From Lachnospiraceae bacterium (GTDB taxonomy: Bacteria; Bacillota_A; Clostridia; Lachnospirales; Lachnospiraceae), in the NCBI GenBank assembly GCA_017540915.1, contig JAFYAD010000033.1:1-5156 (forward strand): DNA of 5,156 nucleotides, given 5' to 3'. Position 1 is the stretch's first letter. Every line of letters starts with the position of its first letter. A model generated the notes under the pieces. It saw only the letters and a list, made by a program, of their open reading frames with translations. It searched no databases and was not told the origin of the DNA. Positions 1 to 5,156 of this stretch are shown here, piece by piece. Made by a program: the position numbers and the translations under genes.

Positions 1-1460
1 ATCGCATAGTCGTTATAGGTTTCCCAGCAAGTGATACCGCCTTCCTCATCTTCCGCTTTTTTCATCTCAAAACCGTCTGCCAGCGGAACATGCGAAGTCG
101 GAACATGTATACGCGTTTTACTGGTATAGGGTGCGTTGCCGACGCCTTCCATTCCCACGATATCCGCATGCAGATAGATATAGTCAGGACCCACCGTTCT
201 GCTTGCGCAGGAATACTCCCAATCCTTATAATAGGTTCTCGACTGAGTCGGATAGCCTTCAAATTCGCAGACCAGTTCTCCGGTGGGGCCGTCCGGCAGC
301 CGGAAAGCGGAATATACGTCCGACTGGCTCGTCCTCAGAGCATCCTCTTTACGAAAATGTGTGGTAAAACCCACCTCTTCTCCGTTAAAGGTAAGGTGCT
401 TTATTTTGATCCCCGCGTTATGATAGATCTCAAGGTCCTGCTTTGCAAGCTCGTCGATCGTCAGCTTATAGGTCCCACGGATCGTTCCCTTTAGCGTATC
501 GAAATAATAATCTCTCTGGACCTTACTGCACTCTGCCGCCAGATCCCAGCTCGTCTCGAAGACATTGCCGATATCTTCTACAACGAGCGGTCCGTGATCG
601 ATAAAGGGCTGCCCGGCGACCATAAAGGCAGCGATCAGGGCGCACAGCACGGGAACAGTCAGCCTGAGCGGTTTTTTCAAACTGACCAGAAAGGATCTGA
701 CCGGTCCGTATTGGTATTTTCGGATAAAGAGCGAAGCAAGACTCCAGATACAGATACTGCACAGTAAAAGGATGATCCTTGTATAGATCAGGATCCTGAG
801 TATTCCGGCGCTTCCGACCGTATCGGATACCGGAAGCTCCTGCGGAAGATTCCATCTGACAAATACGCTATTTTTAAACGCCGGAGTAAACTGGACTGCC
901 GTCAGAATACCGAACACAAGAAGCGAAACGATCGTGTTTTCGGAAAGCCTGTAAAGTCCTTCCATCAGGAAAACCGTCATAACAATTCCGGCAAGCATCA
1001 GGATCAGCGGGTAAATGATATAGGTCTTCCATTGAAAGAGATAATCCATTTTTTTCATGCACACAGGCAAAAATACAAGCATGCATAAAACCGTATCCAG
1101 TATGGCAACACTCAAAAAAGCCATGATCCGTGTAAAGGAATGCTTTCTTTCGTCCATAAAAGCACTCACCATTTCACGGCTGTTATTCTTTTTTTCTTTG
1201 TCTGCGCTCGCAAGCACATAAATGCCCCAAAGGATCGAGCCTGCCAGACTGCCGATCACGAAGGGTCTGTAGATATATTCATTGGTTCCGGATGCTATCA
1301 CATCAAAACCATCGTTCATAAAAATCCGAAGCTGTCGCTGCAGATAAGGCACGAAGCAGAGTGCAATGGAAATGATATGGCATAGCATCAATATGTATGT
1401 CGTCTTCTTTTTCATCAGGCGAATAAACTCCGCCCTGATCGCTTTTATCAGCTGGTTCAT
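1..1460 (-). CDS. ABC-2-type permease with C-terminal M1-peptidase-like extracytoplasmic domain (partial, 3' end outside window)
   Basis: One frame is open from ATG at 1460 to base 1 (486 codons, no stop), so the C-terminus is missing. The start has AAAGGA at 1475-1470, 9 nt upstream. I see about seven hydrophobic segments, near residues 21-39, 66-85, 112-134, 146-168, 175-194, 221-245 and 266-284. Lys/Arg-rich stretches at 15-19, 88-95 and 247-266 fit a cytoplasmic N-terminus and an outside C-terminal domain. Residues about 285-486 are soluble and beta-rich: alternating strands (GTIRGTYKLTI, IKIKHLTFNGEEVGF), then GELVCEFEGYP, DYIYLHADI and TRIHVPTSHVPLADGFEM. This order resembles the N-terminal saddle domain of M1 aminopeptidases. 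Proteins joining an ABC permease to an M1-like domain are known; the joining here is seen, the M1 assignment is inferred. The HExxH zinc motif would lie beyond base 1, so peptidase activity cannot be judged. It lies 83 nt after the ATPase gene, its presumed partner. Confidence 0.8.
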   Translation of the reverse strand, partial: MNQLIKAIRAEFIRLMKKKTTYILMLCHIISIALCFVPYLQRQLRIFMNDGFDVIASGTNEYIYRPFVIGSLAGSILWGIYVLASADKEKKNNSREMVSAFMDERKHSFTRIMAFLSVAILDTVLCMLVFLPVCMKKMDYLFQWKTYIIYPLILMLAGIVMTVFLMEGLYRLSENTIVSLLVFGILTAVQFTPAFKNSVFVRWNLPQELPVSDTVGSAGILRILIYTRIILLLCSICIWSLASLFIRKYQYGPVRSFLVSLKKPLRLTVPVLCALIAAFMVAGQPFIDHGPLVVEDIGNVFETSWDLAAECSKVQRDYYFDTLKGTIRGTYKLTIDELAKQDLEIYHNAGIKIKHLTFNGEEVGFTTHFRKEDALRTSQSDVYSAFRLPDGPTGELVCEFEGYPTQSRTYYKDWEYSCASRTVGPDYIYLHADIVGMEGVGNAPYTSKTRIHVPTSHVPLADGFEMKKAEDEEGGITCWETYNDYA

Positions 1461-1502
1461 ATTTGTTTATCCTTTCTATTTTACTTCACAGATTTGCTGA
1501 TA

Positions 1503-1526
1503 TTCGTACATACTTCCATGTACGGA
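1503..1526 (-). other. Intergenic hairpin between ATPase and permease genes
   Basis: The arms CGTACAT and ATGTACG enclose a 6-nt loop, and the stem extends by one G-U and one A-T pair to 9 bp. It sits in the 83-nt gap between the ATPase stop (1544) and the permease start (1460), about 28 nt before the permease Shine-Dalgarno. There is no T-run after it, so it is unlikely to be an intrinsic terminator. It could mark an mRNA processing or stability element that sets the ATPase:permease ratio. That role is inference only. Confidence 0.45.
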
Positions 1527-1543
1527 CATACGGACGGAAAGAA

Positions 1544-2404
1544 TCACGACCTGCTGTGAGCTGCAACCGTGTACAGATAAGCATCTTCGAGGGTCGGCTC
1601 GCATTTTTCCACATAATCCGGAAGGTTTTCCCCGACGATGCGGGTCAGCACTCCGTTTCTGGTATTGACCTTGGAGACGATCTCACAATCCTCCGGTATT
1701 ACCTCGTCGAGACTTCTGACATAGGAACCTACATGATCCACGGTACTATCGATCAGATCCGAAGGCGCTCCGTCAAACAGGATCCTGCCGCCGTAGATCA
1801 CCAGCACCCTGTTGCAAACGGCCTGCACATCATCCACGATATGGGTGGAAAGAAATACGATCCGGTCCCGTGACATTTCCGAAAAAATATTCCGGAATCT
1901 GATCCGCTCCTCCGGATCGAGACCGACCGTCGGCTCATCTAAGATCATCAGCTCCGGATGTCCCACAATCGCCTGGGCGATCCCGACCCGCTGCTTTTGG
2001 CCGCCGGAAAGATTTCCGATCCGGATTTTCCGTTTGTCCTTAAGCCCGGTCTGCTCAAGTGCCCACTCGATTTCCTCTTTGTCTTTGATACCCTTTAGTG
2101 CCGACATATAATCCATAAACTGCCATACCGTCAGCTCATCATAAAGCCCGAATACCTGCGGCAGGTATCCGAGATTTCGCTTCAGCATGCTTTCCTGCGA
2201 CAAAAGACTTTTTCCGTCCAGCTCTATCTTTCCTCTGGTTTCGCGAAGCGCCGCCGTCATCAGTTTCATCAGCGTGGACTTGCCGGCACCGTTCGGTCCG
2301 AGTATGCCCACAAAATCCGGGCTTTCCACCGAAAAGCATACATTCTGCAGTGCTTTCTTGCCCGACGGATAGATCATCGTCACATCCTTAACATCAATTT
2401 TCAT
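1544..2404 (-). CDS. ABC transporter ATP-binding protein (ABC-2/CcmA-type)
   Basis: This is a cytoplasmic ATPase of 286 residues that would power the permease encoded next. All nucleotide-binding motifs are intact: Walker A GPNGAGKST (36-44), Q-loop Q83 in YLPQ, signature LSGGQ (132-136), Walker B LMILDE (152-157, catalytic Glu157), D-loop GLDP (161-164) and H-loop His188 in STH. The last ~70 residues form an accessory domain ending in TLEDAYLYTV. A terminal xLEDAYLY motif is common in ATPases paired with ABC-2 permeases. The ATG at 2404 has AAGGAG at 2417-2412 with 7-nt spacing, which fixes the start. The stop is TGA at 1546-1544. Two sampled 60-base lines (1921-2040) are about 57% GC, higher than the remnant gene at the right end. 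The family is certain; the substrate is unknown. The adjacent two-component system suggests an inducible exporter, possibly for peptides or antimicrobials. Confidence 0.95.
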   Translation of the reverse strand: MKIDVKDVTMIYPSGKKALQNVCFSVESPDFVGILGPNGAGKSTLMKLMTAALRETRGKIELDGKSLLSQESMLKRNLGYLPQVFGLYDELTVWQFMDYMSALKGIKDKEEIEWALEQTGLKDKRKIRIGNLSGGQKQRVGIAQAIVGHPELMILDEPTVGLDPEERIRFRNIFSEMSRDRIVFLSTHIVDDVQAVCNRVLVIYGGRILFDGAPSDLIDSTVDHVGSYVRSLDEVIPEDCEIVSKVNTRNGVLTRIVGENLPDYVEKCEPTLEDAYLYTVAAHSRS

Positions 2405-2424
2405 TTCCGTTCTCCTTATTCAAG

Positions 2425-2467
2425 AAAATAAAAACAGGCAGGACCGCATATCGGTTCCTACCTGTTT
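2425..2467 (-). terminator. Rho-independent terminator between kinase and ABC ATPase genes
   Basis: On the minus strand the arm AAACAGGTAGGA (2467-2456) pairs with TCCTGCCTGTTT (2443-2432) over 12 positions, with one G-U pair. A further CCG/CGG inner stem follows after a bulged base, closing a 5-nt loop. TTATTTT follows directly (2431-2425). It ends the response regulator-kinase transcript. It stops only about 8 nt before the ATPase Shine-Dalgarno, so it also lies inside the transporter's leader. Transporter mRNA must therefore come from read-through or from a promoter that fires just upstream of the hairpin. Confidence 0.85.
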
Positions 2468-2472
2468 GTTGT

Positions 2473-2500
2473 ATCATATTTTATCTGTAGTGTGTCTGTA
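2473..2500 (-). promoter_or_regulatory. Putative promoter for the ABC transporter operon
   Basis: The -10-like hexamer TATGAT (2478-2473, one mismatch to TATAAT) lies 16 nt downstream of TACAGA (2500-2495), which is a poor -35. A weak -35 overlapped by repeats is what an activator-dependent promoter looks like. The predicted start near 2466 would put the terminator hairpin at the very 5' end of the transporter mRNA. This was called by eye from hexamers and spacing only. Confidence 0.4.
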
Positions 2501-2522
2501 TGGAATGTGGAGTTTTCGTGAA
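2484..2522 (-). repeat. Four 11-bp-phased hexamers, candidate response-regulator binding site
   Basis: On the minus strand the hexamers TTCACG (2522-2517), TCCACA (2511-2506), TACAGA (2500-2495) and TACAGA (2489-2484) begin exactly every 11 bp, with 5-bp spacers. The shared pattern is T-N-C-A-(C/G)-(A/G). OmpR/PhoB-type regulators are known to bind direct repeats phased by one helical turn (11 bp in B. subtilis PhoP boxes). The array runs from just past the kinase stop codon (TAA 2527-2525) to 5 bp before the -10. The likely ligand is the regulator encoded at 3868-4533. The repeats are seen; the binding is inferred, and the two outer copies are degenerate. Confidence 0.45.
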
Positions 2523-2524
2523 GT

Positions 2525-3871
2525 TTACGGTTTCTCTTTCCTGTTTTCTTCCGAAAGCTTTTGTTTTACCGTAAAAACCACCCCTTTGTTTTGGTTTTTA
2601 ATCTCATATACCGCGCCGCACATCTCAAGCACCATACCGGCTATGTAAAGCCCGAGCCCGCTGCCGTCCTTATTGCTTGCGTCTGCTCTGTAAAAGGCTT
2701 CGAACAGATGCGGCAGATGCTGCTCATCAATATGCGCCGGACCGTTTTCAATCGTAAGCGTTACATCCTTTTCCGTACGGCAAAGGCTGACGCTGATGTT
2801 ACCTTCAGCCGGCGTATAGGTAATGGCATTTCCGAGGACATTGCCGATCGCTTTTTTCAAAAGCTTTTCATCGCCCCGGAACGGAATGCGGTCCGGTACC
2901 TCATAGGAAAGCGCCAGCTTTTTTTCCGTAATCGGTTCATCGTAAAATGCGACCACCTCATCAAGCAGTGCATCGAGCATTACCGTCTGCGCATCGTCGT
3001 TTGCGGCCACATCCATATGGGCGACGAGCAAAATCTCATTGATAAAATCGAGGAGTTCCCGCAGCGTAATGCGGCATTTTTCGAGGTATCTGTCCCGGTC
3101 CTTATAGACCCCGATTCCCTTCTGCATCCCTTCAATCTGTCCGATGACAACGGAGATCGGCGTCTTCAATTCATGGGATACGCCGGAGAAAAAGAGCATG
3201 CGCCTTCTCTCTTTTTCCTTTTCCAGTGCGATTTCATTTTTCAGATACAAATTTTTGTCGTTCAGCTTTGTGAGCGCGCCGCTCAGCTCGTCCGAGAGCG
3301 TATTCAAACTCTTTGCCAACGTCCCGATCTCATCATCCCGCTCATCCGGACAATACCAGCCGAAGTCCTGCTCCGCCATCCTCTGTGCAATTTTGCTCAT
3401 CCTGACAATCGGCTTCTTTGTATGATAGGAAAAAAGCTTTGCACAAAGAAGAGACAGGAAAAACACAAGCACGAGCACAATCGGCAGACTCTTTTTGACC
3501 GCACTGCGAAACATGGCTGTCCGCTCATCGCTGTAGGTTACAAGAAGCACGAATTCGCGGTCGGAATCACAAAACTTCAAAGGATAGATCTGGGTCTCTT
3601 CGCCTTGCTCCTGCGACGCTCCGTCTGCTTCCGCAAGCTGTACATAGGCACCGCTTGTGCTTGCAAACCGGTTGATTTCCTGCTTTGCCGTTTCGGTTTC
3701 CCGGTTCAGACATCTTGCGGCAAGCGCCTCCGATTCTGCCTTGATATAGGCTCTGTTTTGCTTTGCGCCGGAATACGGGATAAAAACGGAAAACAGAAAC
3801 AGTAATGCGGCGATCACGATACAGCAGCTTATGAAAAAGGCTAAAAACGCTTTGATCGTCAGATTTTTCAT
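2525..3871 (-). CDS. Membrane-bound sensor histidine kinase
   Basis: This 448-residue kinase would autophosphorylate and pass phosphate to the regulator encoded just upstream. Visible parts in order: membrane segment about 8-31; extracytoplasmic sensor about 33-127 with only two cysteines (C54, C101), possibly a disulfide; membrane segment about 128-147; HAMP about 148-200 with conserved Pro154 and Glu181; helical linker; HisKA with phosphoacceptor His233 in FFSGVSHELKTP; HATPase_c with N-box KKAIGNVLGNAI (339-350), F-box LFEAFYR and G2 box GSGLGL (403-408). The G1 box reads ENGPAHI instead of the usual DNGxGI; similar variants occur in VanS/VncS-like kinases, so this need not mean inactivity. 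The ATG at 3871 overlaps the regulator's TGA by 4 bp, implying translational coupling; GGTGGA precedes it. The sensor domain is not a family I can name and the signal is unknown. The stop is TAA, followed by the repeat array and terminator. Confidence 0.95.
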   Translation of the reverse strand: MKNLTIKAFLAFFISCCIVIAALLFLFSVFIPYSGAKQNRAYIKAESEALAARCLNRETETAKQEINRFASTSGAYVQLAEADGASQEQGEETQIYPLKFCDSDREFVLLVTYSDERTAMFRSAVKKSLPIVLVLVFFLSLLCAKLFSYHTKKPIVRMSKIAQRMAEQDFGWYCPDERDDEIGTLAKSLNTLSDELSGALTKLNDKNLYLKNEIALEKEKERRRMLFFSGVSHELKTPISVVIGQIEGMQKGIGVYKDRDRYLEKCRITLRELLDFINEILLVAHMDVAANDDAQTVMLDALLDEVVAFYDEPITEKKLALSYEVPDRIPFRGDEKLLKKAIGNVLGNAITYTPAEGNISVSLCRTEKDVTLTIENGPAHIDEQHLPHLFEAFYRADASNKDGSGLGLYIAGMVLEMCGAVYEIKNQNKGVVFTVKQKLSEENRKEKP

Positions 3872-4533
3872 GTCTTTTCCACCAGCTTATAGCCGATTCC
3901 CCTGACCGTCTCAATGCAGTCGGAATCTCCCAGTTTTTTCCGGATGTTCTTGATATGCGTATCTACGATTCTGGTATCTTCGTAGTATTCATAGTCCCAG
4001 AGCTTGGAAAGCAGGCTTTTTCTGGTAACGACCTTTCCCTTTGCGAGAATCAGTTCATACAGGATTTCAAATTCCTTCAGTGTAAACTCCAGCGTGCTGC
4101 CGTCTGCTGTCACCGTATAGGTGTTTTTATCCACGGACAGCTGATTGAACCAAAGTACCTGCTCCGGCTGTTTTTCCGCCCTGCGTAAAATCGCCTCAAC
4201 CTTGCTTGTGATGATCGGCATGGAGGTGGTTTTGGAGATATACTCATGCACCTTCATCTGATAGCCACGCAGCTGGTCTTCCTCACTGAATTTTGCCGTC
4301 AGCATAACAATCGGAACCTCGCTCTTTTTGCGGATCAGCTCGCAAAGCGTAAAACCGTCAATCTTCGGAAGCATGATATCCAGTATAATGAGATTAAACT
4401 CTCTGTTTTCAATCGCATCGAAGGCTTTCAATCCATCGCTAACAGCCGTTACCGCAAAGCCTGCTTCGGATAAATAGTTTTCCAAAAGCTCTCTGTAATC
4501 TTCGTTGTCCTCTACTACCAGTATTTGTTTCAT
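3868..4533 (-). CDS. OmpR/PhoB-family response regulator
   Basis: This 221-residue DNA-binding regulator is the cognate partner of the overlapping kinase. The receiver domain (1-118) has the acidic pair E8/D9, phosphoacceptor Asp52 in LDIMLP, Thr79 and Lys101. The usual K-P after that lysine is K-T here (EYISKTTSMP), an uncommon change at a normally cis-proline position. The winged-helix domain (about 126-219) shows the family pattern: LEFTLKEFEILYELI, the recognition-helix region RIVDTHIKNIRKKLG and the wing ETVRGIGYKL. The ATG at 4533 has GGAG at 4543-4540 with 6-nt spacing. A promoter-like pair lies at 4598-4569, downstream of a terminator, so the regulator and kinase likely form their own transcript. 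The likely target is the 11-bp-phased array before the ABC genes; autoregulation is possible but not shown. Family certain, regulon inferred. Confidence 0.95.
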   Translation of the reverse strand: MKQILVVEDNEDYRELLENYLSEAGFAVTAVSDGLKAFDAIENREFNLIILDIMLPKIDGFTLCELIRKKSEVPIVMLTAKFSEEDQLRGYQMKVHEYISKTTSMPIITSKVEAILRRAEKQPEQVLWFNQLSVDKNTYTVTADGSTLEFTLKEFEILYELILAKGKVVTRKSLLSKLWDYEYYEDTRIVDTHIKNIRKKLGDSDCIETVRGIGYKLVEKT

Positions 4534-4568
4534 TCATTTCTCCGCGTGAAGTGATGTATTTTACCAGT

Positions 4569-4598
4569 AGTATAACTCATCCTCCTCGGAAACGCCAA
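4569..4598 (-). promoter_or_regulatory. Putative promoter for regulator-kinase operon
   Basis: TTGGCG (4598-4593) and TATACT (4574-4569) are 18 bp apart, matching sigma-A consensus at 4/6 and 5/6. The predicted start is near 4562, giving a leader of about 30 nt before the regulator ATG at 4533. It lies just downstream of the terminator at 4660-4620, as expected for the start of a new transcript. Called by eye. Confidence 0.5.
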
Positions 4599-4619
4599 TA
4601 TTACCTTTTTCAAGCGGAT

Positions 4620-4660
4620 AAAAACAAACAGGCTGCCATCATACGGCGGCAGCATGCCTG
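4620..4660 (-). terminator. Rho-independent terminator after the peptidase remnant
   Basis: On the minus strand GCTGCC (4653-4648) pairs perfectly with GGCAGC (4637-4632) around a 10-nt loop. After one mismatch an outer stem CAGGCA/TGTTTG continues with two G-U pairs, followed by TTTTT (4624-4620). It isolates the regulator-kinase operon from whatever lies upstream. It also shows that the peptidase-like reading frame running through it to 4530 is not a natural gene end. Confidence 0.7.
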
Positions 4661-5156
4661 AACAAATGAAAGAAGGTGATGTCTCCCATATCGCCCATGA
4701 GTGAAACTGATTATCAAAGCTATTCGCAGATCCGATAGTTTCGCATCCGGAGTATTCACACCAAACCCCAAAAGGACTGCTGCTACCGGAATTTACCCAA
4801 TCCTCATAAAGCATTGATGTCTCAGAGAGATCAACAGAAGCATTTTCATATCCCTTCTTAATCAGCGCTGATTCCAATGCAGCAATACGGGCATCGGTAA
4901 GGCAATACGGCTTATCACCCTGATCCTTTACGCTTGTTACCATTCCAAGGCTTCTAAGATTATAGGATGAGGGAAGCGCTATACTTCCATCCACTTCATA
5001 AGGAACTCATTCAGAACAAAGACCCTCTTCAAGCACCTCTAACGTATCATCAGGCATCTCAGCATAAACAGGTATCGAAAAAAAAGCCAGTATGAGCATA
5101 ATAAGAAACAGTTTCTTCTTCATTCACTCCACCTTCTTCCTCTTTTCGTTATAAAC

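Larger units (their letters stand above)
4530..5123 (-). pseudogene. Secreted papain-like (C1 family) cysteine peptidase remnant, in-frame stop and truncated C-terminus
   Basis: From ATG at 5123 (AAGGTGG at 5135-5129, spacing 5; a TATAAC -10-like box at 5153-5148) the frame encodes a signal peptide: Lys-rich start, hydrophobic core, VYA cleavage site after residue 21. Codon 39 is TGA (5009-5007). The same frame then continues with the N-terminal signature of C1 peptidases: LPSSYNLRSLGMVTSVKDQG, with Gln68 in the oxyanion-hole position and Cys74 as the expected nucleophile, then ALESALIKKG and DLSE (98-101). Around the cysteine it reads PYCLTDARIAALES, where the family normally has CW(A/T)FA. 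Recognisable sequence fades near 4665; beyond that the frame only crosses the terminator and the regulator promoter to a TGA at 4530. The catalytic His and Asn regions are absent. About 43% GC in three sampled lines (4681-4860) is lower than the ABC genes. A short product from the GTG at 4994 is possible but would lack a signal peptide. Confidence 0.65.

Noticed and set aside
90..494. Plus-strand open frame of 134 codons
   Set aside because: It is antisense to the continuous permease/M1-like frame, which has coherent membrane and beta-strand structure across the same bases.
1503..1526. Hairpin as an intrinsic terminator
   Set aside because: No T-run follows the stem on the minus strand and the two flanking genes are expected to be co-transcribed.
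1463..1873. Plus-strand open frame of 136 codons
   Set aside because: It is antisense to the intact C-terminal part of the ATPase and to the spacer with the permease Shine-Dalgarno, and shows no recognisable domain.
2561..3805. Long plus-strand open frame (414 codons) opposite the histidine kinase
   Set aside because: It begins with TTG without a clear ribosome binding site, lies wholly antisense to a kinase with every family motif, and its translation resembles no family I know. It is a codon-bias shadow.
4530..4533. ATGA overlap between the peptidase-like frame and the regulator start as translational coupling
   Set aside because: The frame crosses a terminator and a promoter before reaching this point, so the overlap is most likely accidental.
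5007..5009. TGA read as selenocysteine or as a sense codon
   Set aside because: The ATPase and regulator genes use TGA as a normal stop, the position lies in a linker rather than an active site, and the downstream gene half is also lost. A nonsense mutation is simpler.

Overview
The window reads as a chromosomal fragment from a moderate-GC Firmicute, most likely a clostridial (Lachnospiraceae-type) gut or rumen bacterium. This rests on strong AAGGAG-type ribosome binding sites, short leaders, the style of the two-component system and the Lys-rich signal peptide. The species cannot be named from the sequence. All supportable genes lie on the minus strand, so the biological order runs from high to low coordinates.

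Layout in the direction of transcription. (1) About 5123-4530 is a decayed gene for a secreted papain-like (C1 family) cysteine peptidase. It has a clean signal peptide, then an in-frame TGA, then an N-terminal peptidase segment that dissolves into a rho-independent terminator at 4660-4620. (2) A promoter at 4598-4569 precedes an OmpR/PhoB-type response regulator (4533-3868), which overlaps a sensor histidine kinase (3871-2525) by ATGA. (3) The 120-bp gap 2524-2405 is dense. It holds four related hexamers repeating every 11 bp, a -10-like TATGAT, and a strong terminator hairpin ending about 8 nt before the next Shine-Dalgarno. (4) An ABC transporter ATPase (2404-1544) follows. After an 83-nt gap with a 9-bp hairpin comes a large membrane protein that starts at 1460 and is still open at base 1.

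The last gene is the most interesting. Its 486 visible residues begin as an ABC-2-type permease with about seven predicted membrane segments. They continue into an extracytoplasmic beta-rich domain resembling the N-terminal domain of M1 (aminopeptidase N-like) metallopeptidases. The catalytic part, if present, lies beyond the window.

Working model (inference): the kinase senses an envelope or peptide signal, and the regulator binds the 11-bp-phased repeats and turns on the ATPase plus permease/peptidase-like protein. The terminator would separate the transcripts or attenuate read-through. The layout resembles two-component/ABC modules for peptide or antibiotic sensing and export, but no substrate can be assigned. 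Apart from the remnant-gene region at the right end, no stretch longer than 300 bases lacks a gene, and no RNA gene, CRISPR array or insertion sequence was seen.
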